Positions 26,442 to 33,525 of a stretch of DNA of 64,000 bases are shown here, in pieces. The translations under genes were made by a program, and so were the position numbers. Origin of the DNA: an uncultured Verrucomicrobia subdivision 3 bacterium (GTDB lineage Bacteria > Verrucomicrobiota > Verrucomicrobiia > Limisphaerales > UBA11358). Within the stretch, counting starts at the first letter, position 1, and every line of letters begins with the position of its first letter. Below the pieces are notes generated by a model. It searched no databases, was not told where the DNA came from, and worked only from the letters and a program-made list of their open reading frames with translations. The stretch spans positions 211,664-275,663 of the forward strand of contig CAINLR010000141.1 of the NCBI GenBank assembly GCA_903850425.1. The letters run 5' to 3'.

Positions 26442-26480
26442 CCCCAAAATCCTGAAAGCGTCCAACTCACTGTAGCGTTT

Positions 26481-26789
26481 ATGAAACTCGTCGAATTGCA
26501 GAAAAAACTGGTTGCCGCCGCGCGCTTGAGCGCGCCGGACGACCGCGTGCCCTACGCTTTTGAAAAGCGCATCATGGCCCAGATCGCCGCCCGGGCCGTG
26601 GCGGAACGCTGGGTGTTTTGGACGCAGGGATTGTGGCGCGCGGCGGGGGCCTGCGTGGTCGTGGCCGTGGTGTTCGGCGCAGTTTCGCTGTTCGCGCCGG
26701 CCACGCCGGATAATACCAATGATTTGTCGCAGGATTTTGAAAACACGCTGCTGGCCTCGGTGGATCAGAGCGACGTCGCGCTGCCGTGA
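26481..26789 (+). CDS. single-span membrane protein, candidate anti-sigma factor
   Basis: The protein has 102 residues. A cytoplasmic N-terminus of about 50 residues (PYAFEKRIMAQIAARAVAERW) is followed by one hydrophobic helix (AAGACVVVAVVFGAVSLFA) and a short acidic periplasmic tail. Position directly after the sigma gene, topology and size fit a small anti-sigma factor, but there is no zinc-binding HxxxCxxC motif. Its stop overlaps the GTG start of the next gene (GTGA), so the two are coupled. Confidence 0.65.
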   Translation: MKLVELQKKLVAAARLSAPDDRVPYAFEKRIMAQIAARAVAERWVFWTQGLWRAAGACVVVAVVFGAVSLFAPATPDNTNDLSQDFENTLLASVDQSDVALP

Positions 26790-27331
26790 ATAATTGGAAG
26801 GTCATTTTTGCCACCGTCGTCATCTTCGGCGCGGGGGTCATTACGGGCGGGTTGCTGGTGAATTACGTAAATCTCTCGCACATTAAACCCGGGCGCCGGG
26901 CGGCCGCCGTTGCCGACGCGCATGGATCAGCCACCAACCCGGCGGCGCGGTCGGCGGATCTGCCCAAGCTGCGCCCACCGGAGATTTTGGACAAAGATTT
27001 CTTGACGAAGATTGACGACGTTTTGCATCTCTCGACGAAGCAGTCCTTGGCCATCAAGCAAATCATCGCGGATGGTCAGGCCCAAAATCACACCATTTGG
27101 ACGAACAGCACGGCGGAAATGCGGAAAGTCATGCAGGATTCCCGGCACCAGATCCGCGAGCAACTGACGCCGGAACAGCAGAAGGAATTTGAAAATATGC
27201 TGAAGCAGTTCCGGACGCCACGCCGGCCGGCAAATTCTACCAACACAGTCCCCGCGTCGGCCCTTTCGCCGGAGGCGCAAATAATGTTGATCGAGTCAAA
27301 CCGACTGCGTGCGTTGGGTAGCAGCCGGTGA
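26786..27331 (+). CDS. CpxP/Spy-like periplasmic protein with N-terminal anchor
   Basis: The protein has 181 residues from GTG 26786. An uncleaved-looking N-terminal helix (VIFATVVIFGAGVITGGLLV) is followed by a helical domain with LSTKQSLAIKQIIADGQ and REQLTPEQQKEFENML. The LTPEQ motif is characteristic of the LTXXQ family (Spy, CpxP, CnrX/ZraP-like heavy-metal sensors). Such proteins sense misfolded proteins or metals in the periplasm. Together with the sigma factor and small membrane protein it may form a CnrYXH-like sensing circuit. The stop abuts the stop of the convergent thymidylate-kinase-like gene with no gap. Confidence 0.75.
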   Translation: MNNWKVIFATVVIFGAGVITGGLLVNYVNLSHIKPGRRAAAVADAHGSATNPAARSADLPKLRPPEILDKDFLTKIDDVLHLSTKQSLAIKQIIADGQAQNHTIWTNSTAEMRKVMQDSRHQIREQLTPEQQKEFENMLKQFRTPRRPANSTNTVPASALSPEAQIMLIESNRLRALGSSR

Positions 27332-28033
27332 TTATTCGGCGTCAATCACCGCGCTGATCTTCTTGCGCAACTCCTTGTTCACGGCATTGACTGACCGGTT
27401 CGCGTCCACGATGTCGAAGCCGTAAGTTTTTTGGAGGGTTTTGAAGGCGTTTTGCATCGCCCCCTGATATTTCAGGAAGCTGTCGAACACATCGCGCGAG
27501 AGGCCGAGATCCATGCCGCTTTCCCAATAGTCGAGCGTGGCATTTTTGGCAAGGTTGCGCTGAACGAGTTCTTCCGGTTCGACCGACAGATAAAAAACGG
27601 CGTCCGGTTCGGGGGCGATGCCATAAAGATTCTTCAACCATTTATCATCCATGCCACGCACCATGTCGCGCGCCATCAACGTGTAAATGTAACGGTCGGC
27701 CAGCACGATAAAACCGGCTTTCAGGGCGGGCAGAATGATGTTTTCCAACTGATCGGCGAAATCCGTCGCGTAAAACAGACTCAGCGTGGTGCGACTCAGG
27801 ACATTTCCTTCCTGCGCTTTGTCCAGTTCGGCACTGACGAGGGTGGAGCGTTTCAGGCCGACTTGCACGGTCGGTCGGCCGCTCGTTTCCAGCCAATTCA
27901 CCAGTTCGACGATCTGCGTGGAACGTCCGGAACCATCCGCCCCTTCGACGGCAATCAGTTTGCCGCCGAGTTCTTCCGGTTTGACCCCCGGAATGCCGTA
28001 GCCGTAAAAACGGCGTGGTTTCTTGGTGCTCAT
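27332..28033 (-). CDS. thymidylate kinase-like protein with altered Walker A
   Basis: The protein has 233 residues, with the fold of dTMP kinase: an N-terminal P-loop EGADGSGRSTQ, a LADRYIYTLMARD segment (the DRY motif), and PDAVFYLSV. The invariant Walker A lysine is replaced by arginine (G-S-G-R-S-T). The N-terminus has about 25 extra residues before the P-loop. It overlaps the upstream paralogue by ATGA and is the second gene of the pair. The substitution suggests weak or altered catalysis, or a regulatory partner role; that is inference. Confidence 0.75.
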   Translation of the reverse strand: MSTKKPRRFYGYGIPGVKPEELGGKLIAVEGADGSGRSTQIVELVNWLETSGRPTVQVGLKRSTLVSAELDKAQEGNVLSRTTLSLFYATDFADQLENIILPALKAGFIVLADRYIYTLMARDMVRGMDDKWLKNLYGIAPEPDAVFYLSVEPEELVQRNLAKNATLDYWESGMDLGLSRDVFDSFLKYQGAMQNAFKTLQKTYGFDIVDANRSVNAVNKELRKKISAVIDAE

Positions 28034-28779
28034 GCGGCTTTGTCTTCTTCAAGTTCCAGCGGTTCGCGGTCAATGTGCAGGGCGGGCGGCAGCGGCAGCG
28101 GGCTGCGACGTTTGAATTTTTTCAGATCAATCGCCTCGCTGACCAGCTTGCGGACGATGACTTGCTGTTTCTCGACATTCATGTTGGCGTCCATCGTGAC
28201 GAACTCGAATTCCTTGCTCATCGCCAGGTATTGATCGAGGATGCGTCCCTGGAAAATACGGAAACTTTCATACGGGTCTTTGGACAGATTCAAATCCATG
28301 CCCGCCTCAAAGAACTTCAATTTCGGACGACCTTCGAGAATCCGGCTCAGCGACACTTCCAAATCCGCCTTGAAAAACATGGTCAGGTCAGGCCGCGCGG
28401 CGAAAGCGTAATTGCCGCGCACCCAGTCGGGCGGACAACCGCGCGTCACGTCGCGTGCAAACGCGGTGAAAATATAGCGGTCGCACAACACGATGTAGCC
28501 GGCGCGCAGTAACGGAACCAGATGCCGTTCATAGCGGTCGGCGAAATCCGTCGCGTGAATCAGGCTGAAGGTGGTCGGCGTCAGCAACTCGCGTTTCTTG
28601 CCCTTGCTCGTGGCGGACTTGACGATTTCCGACGAGTTCCATTCGCTGAAATAGACTTTGATGCCCTCAGCTTCGAGCCAGCGTTTAAGCAGATAAATCT
28701 GCGTGGACTTGCCCGAGCCGTCGAGTCCTTCGACGGCGATCAGGCGGCCCGGGAAATTGAGTTCGGCAAATGATTTCAT
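28030..28779 (-). CDS. thymidylate kinase-like protein (intact P-loop)
   Basis: The protein has 249 residues. P-loop EGLDGSGKSTQIYLL, DRY motif LCDRYIFTAFARD and HATDFADRYERHLVP (nucleotide base region) place it in the dTMP kinase family, which makes dTDP from dTMP. It is longer than E. coli Tmk (213) owing to a proline- and acid-rich C-terminal tail (PLPLPPALHIDREP). It lies upstream of and overlapping its Arg-variant paralogue, and is divergent from nuoB across a 219-bp regulatory region. A bona fide dTMP kinase may be encoded elsewhere; this pair could be a specialised heterodimer. Confidence 0.75.
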   Translation of the reverse strand: MKSFAELNFPGRLIAVEGLDGSGKSTQIYLLKRWLEAEGIKVYFSEWNSSEIVKSATSKGKKRELLTPTTFSLIHATDFADRYERHLVPLLRAGYIVLCDRYIFTAFARDVTRGCPPDWVRGNYAFAARPDLTMFFKADLEVSLSRILEGRPKLKFFEAGMDLNLSKDPYESFRIFQGRILDQYLAMSKEFEFVTMDANMNVEKQQVIVRKLVSEAIDLKKFKRRSPLPLPPALHIDREPLELEEDKAA

Positions 28780-28903
28780 GCGTGGCGCGGCGCGCGTTTT
28801 TCTAATTTAACGAAACTGGTGACGGTCACAAGCCCTACTTGATACCACATTTCTTGCCGGCGGGCGGTTAATATCCGGTGACAAAACCGGCAAATCACCT
28901 TTG

Positions 28904-28923
28904 CTTGTGAAAAGAATCACAAG
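28904..28923. promoter_or_regulatory. CRP/FNR-type operator palindrome upstream of nuo
   Basis: CTTGTGA (28904-28910), six bases, then TCACAAG (28917-28923) form a perfect 7+7 inverted repeat. It contains the TGTGA-N6-TCACA consensus of CRP-family regulators exactly. It lies 75 bp before the nuoB start, just upstream of a possible -35/-10 pair, and also upstream of the divergent kinase pair. Confidence 0.55.
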
Positions 28924-28930
28924 TTTCAAC

Positions 28931-28959
28931 TTGCCCGTATTTTGCCGCGCGGTTAGGCT
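28931..28959 (+). promoter_or_regulatory. weak candidate promoter for the nuo operon
   Basis: TTGCCC (28931-28936) and TAGGCT (28954-28959) are separated by 17 bp. Matches to consensus are modest, as expected for an activated promoter. The CRP-like palindrome centre would lie about 50 bp upstream of the predicted start site. Confidence 0.25.
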
Positions 28960-28998
28960 TTCGCTGTGCTTTTTTCCAAGCGCTGATTTTTTAAGGAC

Positions 28999-29529
28999 AT
29001 GCAGACACAAAGCGAATACGGCTACAACTCAAAGATCGAAGGCGACGTCGTCCTGACGACCGTTGATGCCGCATTGGCTTGGTTTCGCAAGAATTCTGTG
29101 TGGCCGATGCCGATGGGGTTGGCCTGCTGTGCCATCGAATTGATGGCGTCCGGCGCGAGTCGCTTTGATATTTCCCGCTTTGGTTCCGAAGTCATGCGTT
29201 TTTCGCCGCGCCAGTCGGACTGCATGATTGTTGCCGGCACGGTCACTTACAAAATGGCTCCGGTGCTCAAGCGCATTTACGATCAGATGGCCGAGCCGAA
29301 ATGGGTCATCGCGATGGGAGCCTGCGCCTCCACCGGCGGCATGTATCGCAGCTACGCCGTTTTGCAGGGCGTGGACAACATCGTGCCCGTGGATGTTTAT
29401 ATTGGCGGCTGCCCGCCCCGCCCCGAAGCCGTGCTCGATGCGCTGATGAAAATTCAGGATAAAATCGGCAAGGAGCCCATTTTGCAGCGAACCGTGGCGG
29501 CCAAACTTTTAAATCTACAGGAAAGCTAA
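28999..29529 (+). CDS. nuoB: NADH-quinone oxidoreductase subunit B
   Basis: The protein has 176 residues. It is a complex I peripheral-arm subunit carrying the terminal [4Fe-4S] cluster N2 next to the quinone site. The ligands are all present: the tandem Cys43-Cys44 (GLACCAIEL), Cys109 (MGACAS) and Cys138 (IGGCPPRPE). It is the first gene of the operon here; nuoA, which normally precedes nuoB, is not upstream. The gap to nuoC is 4 bp. A CRP-like palindrome lies 75 bp upstream. Confidence 0.97.
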   Translation: MQTQSEYGYNSKIEGDVVLTTVDAALAWFRKNSVWPMPMGLACCAIELMASGASRFDISRFGSEVMRFSPRQSDCMIVAGTVTYKMAPVLKRIYDQMAEPKWVIAMGACASTGGMYRSYAVLQGVDNIVPVDVYIGGCPPRPEAVLDALMKIQDKIGKEPILQRTVAAKLLNLQES

Positions 29530-29533
29530 CTTC

Positions 29534-30112
29534 GTGTCCGCCCTCGAATCCGCCAATAAAATCAAAGCCAAGTTCGGTGACCTCGTCACCGAACCGACGG
29601 AGTTTCGTGGCGAAATCACGCTGAAAATCGCCGACGCGGAAAAGATTTGTGACGTTTGCCTGTTTGCCAAAAAGCAACTCGGCTTCGATTTTCTGGTGGA
29701 TATTTCCAGCGTGGATAATTACGGCGAAGACCCGCGCTGGACGATTGTGTATCACCTGCGCGCAATCGGTAACGGAGACGAAATCCGCCTCAAAACTGAC
29801 GTGAGCGAGGAGAAATCCGAGCTTCCGAGCATTATCGGAGTCTGGCGCACGGCCAATTGGCACGAGCGCGAAATTTACGACATGATGGGAATCCGCTTTG
29901 CGGGCCATCCGGATTTACGCCGCATTTTAATGTGGGAGGGCTATCCGTATCACCCGTTGCGCAAAGATTTTCCATTGGCGGGCAAGTCGAGCGAGATGCC
30001 GGGCGTGGTATTCACCAAACCCGCACCACTCGAAGGCGGGCCGTTCGTCACTTTGCCCAGCAGCGCGGACGCAATTTCCCGCGAACCGCGCGTTCGCAAT
30101 CCGGAAGAATAA
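29534..30112 (+). CDS. nuoC: NADH-quinone oxidoreductase subunit C
   Basis: The protein has 192 residues from GTG 29534. The 30-kDa-type peripheral arm subunit signature WHEREIYDMMGIRFAGHPDL is clear, followed by RILMWEGYPYHPLRKDFP, which is the conserved end of the NuoC core. It binds no cofactor and supports the quinone-binding NuoD. It is separate from NuoD (not fused as in E. coli). The C-terminal 45 residues after DFPLAGK are an extension of low conservation. It is followed by nuoD after 5 bp. Confidence 0.95.
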   Translation: MSALESANKIKAKFGDLVTEPTEFRGEITLKIADAEKICDVCLFAKKQLGFDFLVDISSVDNYGEDPRWTIVYHLRAIGNGDEIRLKTDVSEEKSELPSIIGVWRTANWHEREIYDMMGIRFAGHPDLRRILMWEGYPYHPLRKDFPLAGKSSEMPGVVFTKPAPLEGGPFVTLPSSADAISREPRVRNPEE

Positions 30113-30117
30113 TTTTC

Positions 30118-31389
30118 ATGGCCACCGTTCAAGACATTGAAATTCGCGACTCCGCTGCGCGCGCTGCACAAGGGGCGGAGGAGCTTGAAGCCGTTCAAGG
30201 CGAACGCATGGTCCTGAACATGGGACCGTCGCACCCGGCGACGCACGGCGTGTTACGCATCGTGCTGGAACTGGACGGCGAAGTCATCACCAAAGCCGAT
30301 CCGGACATTGGTTATCTGCATCGCGGCGACGAGAAGATCGCCGAGAACATGACTTACACCCAGTTCATCCCTTACACGGACCGGCTGGATTATCTCGCGC
30401 CGCTGGCGAATAACGTCGCCTACGCGCTCGCAGTTGAAAAACTTCTTGGCATCCACGACAAGCTGCCGCCGCGCTGCCAATATATCCGCGTGATGTGCTG
30501 CGAACTGGCTCGCATCTCGTCGCACCTATTGGGTCTCGGTGCGTTTGCGATGGATACTGGCGCGGTTACCGTCTTCCTGTTGACGTTCACCGAACGCGAA
30601 AAGATTTACAACCTTGCCGAAGCCATCAGCGGCGCGCGGCTCACGACGAGTTACACGCGGGTCGGCGGCGTGATGCGGGATATTCCGCCGACGTGGTGCG
30701 ATCAGGTTCGCCAATTTCTGAAGGAATTCGCCGTGGCGCTCGCCGAGTCGGAGACGTTGCTCACGCGCAACCGCATTTGGGTGGATCGCCTGCGCGACGT
30801 CGGCGTTATCTCGAAAACGATGGCGATTGATTATGGCTTGAGCGGCCCGAACCTGCGCGGCAGCGGCATCGAATACGATCTGCGCAAGAACCAGCCGTAT
30901 CTTTGCTACAAAGATCTGCAATTTGATATCCCCGTTGGCTCCGCGGGTGATTGCTACGATCGTTACTTGGTGCGCATGGAGGAAATGCGCCAGAGCATGA
31001 GGATTCTCGAACAGTGCCTGGCCAAAATCCCCGGCGGTGCCGAGAACAAGGCGAGCGAACCGGTCTGCATTCAGGACGGAAAGATCAGCCTGCCGTCGAA
31101 GCAAAAGGTCTTGTCGAGCATGGAGGAATTGATTCATCAGTTCATGCTCGTCACCGAAGGCGTGAACTGTCCCCCCGGCGAAATTTATTTTGGCCACGAA
31201 AATCCGAAGGGCGAGCTCGGTTTTTACATCAACAGCAAGGGCGGCGGCACGCCGTATCGCCTGAAGATCCGCGCCCCTTCGTTCGTCAATTTGAGCATCC
31301 TTGGCGAACTGATGCCGGGCTGCATGATCAGCGACGTGCCGGTCATCCTCGGCTCACTCGATTTTGTGATGGGAGAAAGTGACCGATGA
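30118..31389 (+). CDS. nuoD: NADH-quinone oxidoreductase subunit D
   Basis: The protein has 423 residues from ATG 30118. The 49-kDa subunit is derived from NiFe hydrogenase large subunits and forms the quinone cavity with NuoB. Features are NMGPSHPATHGVLR (with the quinone-site His), DIGYLHRGDEKIAENMTYTQ, YIRVMCCELARISSHLL and the C-terminal DFVMGESDR. The first 25 residues are variable. The gap to nuoE is 87 bp and filled by a palindromic repeat, unlike the tight spacing of most other genes of the operon. Confidence 0.97.
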   Translation: MATVQDIEIRDSAARAAQGAEELEAVQGERMVLNMGPSHPATHGVLRIVLELDGEVITKADPDIGYLHRGDEKIAENMTYTQFIPYTDRLDYLAPLANNVAYALAVEKLLGIHDKLPPRCQYIRVMCCELARISSHLLGLGAFAMDTGAVTVFLLTFTEREKIYNLAEAISGARLTTSYTRVGGVMRDIPPTWCDQVRQFLKEFAVALAESETLLTRNRIWVDRLRDVGVISKTMAIDYGLSGPNLRGSGIEYDLRKNQPYLCYKDLQFDIPVGSAGDCYDRYLVRMEEMRQSMRILEQCLAKIPGGAENKASEPVCIQDGKISLPSKQKVLSSMEELIHQFMLVTEGVNCPPGEIYFGHENPKGELGFYINSKGGGTPYRLKIRAPSFVNLSILGELMPGCMISDVPVILGSLDFVMGESDR

Positions 31390-31398
31390 AATTTTCAA

Positions 31399-31467
31399 AC
31401 AACCAAGAAACGAAGGAACAAAGTTTTTCGGACAGGACTTTGCTTCGTTACTTTATTCCTTGGTTGT
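31399..31467. repeat. 69-bp imperfect palindrome between nuoD and nuoE
   Basis: ACAACCAAG (31399-31407) pairs with CTTGGTTGT (31459-31467). Inner blocks CGAAG/CTTCG and CAAAG/CTTTG extend the hairpin. No T-run follows, so it is more likely a repeat element than a terminator, but it could modulate nuoD/nuoE mRNA stability. Confidence 0.65.
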
Positions 31468-31476
31468 AAAAGCAAA

Positions 31477-31962
31477 ATGAGTTTTCAACCAACATCTGAA
31501 CTTGAAGCGGAAGTAAGTGAGTTGATCTCGCACTATCCGGTGAAACGCGCCGCATCGCTCATGGTGCTGCACGCGATCCAGGAACAGTTCGGCTGGATCT
31601 CGTCTGACGCCGTGCAGTGGACGGCGAAGAAGCTGGAACTCCAGCCGATCAATGTTTTTGAAATCCTGACGTTTTATCCGATGCTCCGGCAGGAGCCGCA
31701 GGGAAAATACGCGATCAAAGTTTGCCGCACGTTGAGCTGCGCGCTCGGCGGTGCGTATGAACTGCATCAGCATTTTTGCGCGAAGCTCGGTCTGGACGCG
31801 CACAAGCACGGACCGCAGACGACGAAGGACGGCAAGTTCACCGTTGAATTTGTCGAGTGCCTCGCGAGTTGTGGCACCGCGCCGGTGATGATGGTCGGCG
31901 AAAAATTTTACGAAGGGGTCAGCCACCAGAAGGCTGATGAAATTGTGGGTGGCTGCCAATGA
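31477..31962 (+). CDS. nuoE: NADH-quinone oxidoreductase subunit E
   Basis: The protein has 161 residues. The 24-kDa subunit carries the [2Fe-2S] cluster N1a of the NADH-oxidising module. The ligands are Cys83 and Cys88 (VCRTLSCALGG) and Cys128 and Cys132 (VECLASCGTAPVM). The N-terminal helical bundle (ELISHYPVKRAASLMVLHAI) is typical. Downstream, before nuoF, lies a tRNA gene on the other strand. All cluster ligands are intact, so the NADH module appears functional. Confidence 0.96.
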   Translation: MSFQPTSELEAEVSELISHYPVKRAASLMVLHAIQEQFGWISSDAVQWTAKKLELQPINVFEILTFYPMLRQEPQGKYAIKVCRTLSCALGGAYELHQHFCAKLGLDAHKHGPQTTKDGKFTVEFVECLASCGTAPVMMVGEKFYEGVSHQKADEIVGGCQ

Positions 31963-31964
31963 AA

Positions 31965-32038
31965 TGGTTGCCCGACGTGGATTTGAACCACGACAAACAG
32001 ATTCAGAGTCTGCTGTGCTACCGTTACACCATCGGGCA
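31965..32038 (-). tRNA. tRNA-Gln (anticodon CUG)
   Basis: Read on the minus strand, the acceptor arm TGCCCGA (32038-32032) pairs with TCGGGCA (31975-31969), followed by A73 and an encoded CCA (31967-31965). The D-arm region is GTGTAACGGTAGCAC. The anticodon stem ACAGA/GCAGA-type closes loop CTCTGAA with anticodon CTG, reading CAG (Gln). The T-arm is GTGG-TTCAAAT-CCAC. The first pair is U1-A72, as is typical for tRNA-Gln. It lies in the 127-bp gap between nuoE and nuoF, antisense to the operon. Confidence 0.93.
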
Positions 32039-32089
32039 GGATGGGACGCATTAAGCTAGAGAATATTTTTAAAGAGTCAAGTTGCTGAT

Positions 32090-33520
32090 ATGGCGCAAGA
32101 ATACAAATTAATTTTGAAGCACGCCGATGCACCCGGTTACACACCGGACATCGAGTGCTATTTGCGTCAGGGTGGCTACGACGCGCTGAAGAAAGCGCTC
32201 GCCATTCAGCCGAAAGATTTGGCCGATGGTAAAAAACTTTCCGGTCCCGAACAAATCCGCGAGGACGTCAAAGTTTCCGGTTTGCGCGGCCGTGGCGGCG
32301 CTGGTTTTTCCTGCGGCCTCAAGTGGAGCTTCGTTGATCGCAAGAGCGGCAAGCCGATTTATCTCATCTGCAACGCCGACGAATCCGAGCCGGGCACATT
32401 CAAGGACCGGCAGATCATTCACAAGGATCCGCATCAACTCATCGAGGGCATGATTATCTCCTGCTTCGCGAACGACGTGAAGCTGGCTTACATCTACATC
32501 CGCGGCGAAATGCCCGAAGGCGCAAAGATCCTTAATCAGGCGCTCAAAGAAGCCCGCGCGAAGAATTTCCTCGGCAAAAATATTCTCGGCACTGGTTACG
32601 ACTTGGAGATGCACGTGCATCGCGGCGCAGGTGCTTACATCTGCGGCGAGGAAACCGGCCTCATCGAATCGCTCGAAGGCAAGCGTCCGTATCCGCGCAT
32701 TAAGCCGCCATATTTTCCGGCGATCCTCGGTTTGTGGATGTGTCCCACCATCGTCAACAACGTCGAGACGCTCTGCAACGTGAAGCACATCGTCACGATG
32801 GGCGGCGCGGAATTCGCCAAGCTTGGCACGCCGAACAACACCGGCACGCGCATCGTCAGCTTGAGCGGACACGTCAAGCGTCCCGGCTACTACGAAATCG
32901 AAGTCGGCAAGGCGACGCTGCGTGAATTGCTTTACGACAAAAATTTCGGCGGCGGCTTGCGCGATGGGCGTCAGTTGAAAGCCATCATCCCCGGCGGCTC
33001 GTCCTCGAAAGTGTTGAAGGCAGGCGAAAAATTTAAGCTCAAGAAAAAAGACGCCGAGGGCAAAGAAATTCTGGTCGAGACCGACATGCTCGACTTGCCT
33101 TACGATTTCGATTCGCTCGCACAGGCGGGCACGATGAGCGGTTCCAGTGCGATCATCGTCATGGACGACAGTGTGGATATCGTCAAGGCGCTCGCAAACT
33201 TGTCTGAATTTTACGCTCACGAAAGCTGCGGTCAGTGCACGCCCTGCCGCGAAGGTTCGCTCTGGATGAACAAGACACTCCAACGCCTCACGCATGGTGA
33301 AGGCCGCGCGAGCGACGCCGATTATCTTGGCAAGATCGCTGACAACATTCCCGGTGGTCGCACAATTTGCGCGTTCGGCGAAGCCTGTTCCTGGCCGGTG
33401 CAAAGTTTTCTCGCGAAATTCAAAGACGAATTCGTCGCCAAAGGTGCCGCCGATGAAGATCGTCGCGCGAAGGAAGTTTCCGCGCCGGAACAAAAGCAAT
33501 TGGAAGCCGCGCACCACTGA
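32090..33520 (+). CDS. nuoF: NADH-quinone oxidoreductase subunit F
   Basis: The protein has 476 residues. The 51-kDa subunit binds FMN, NADH and cluster N3. Features are the NADH/FMN glycine-rich segment GLRGRGGAGFSCGLKW, CNADESEPGTFKDR, the HRGAGAYICGEETGLIESLEG FMN segment, and the [4Fe-4S] ligands ESCGQCTPCREGS plus a distal Cys in GRTICAFGEACSWP. A lysine-rich insertion (KFKLKKKDAEGKEI) around 320 and a C-terminal extension make it longer than E. coli NuoF (445). It is separated from nuoE by the antisense tRNA and followed by nuoG after 5 bp. Confidence 0.97.
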   Translation: MAQEYKLILKHADAPGYTPDIECYLRQGGYDALKKALAIQPKDLADGKKLSGPEQIREDVKVSGLRGRGGAGFSCGLKWSFVDRKSGKPIYLICNADESEPGTFKDRQIIHKDPHQLIEGMIISCFANDVKLAYIYIRGEMPEGAKILNQALKEARAKNFLGKNILGTGYDLEMHVHRGAGAYICGEETGLIESLEGKRPYPRIKPPYFPAILGLWMCPTIVNNVETLCNVKHIVTMGGAEFAKLGTPNNTGTRIVSLSGHVKRPGYYEIEVGKATLRELLYDKNFGGGLRDGRQLKAIIPGGSSSKVLKAGEKFKLKKKDAEGKEILVETDMLDLPYDFDSLAQAGTMSGSSAIIVMDDSVDIVKALANLSEFYAHESCGQCTPCREGSLWMNKTLQRLTHGEGRASDADYLGKIADNIPGGRTICAFGEACSWPVQSFLAKFKDEFVAKGAADEDRRAKEVSAPEQKQLEAAHH

Positions 33521-33525
33521 TTTCA

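Noticed and set aside
31399..31467. Terminator between nuoD and nuoE
   Set aside because: The hairpin is long and imperfect with no U-run, and the operon continues; it fits the dispersed repeat class better.
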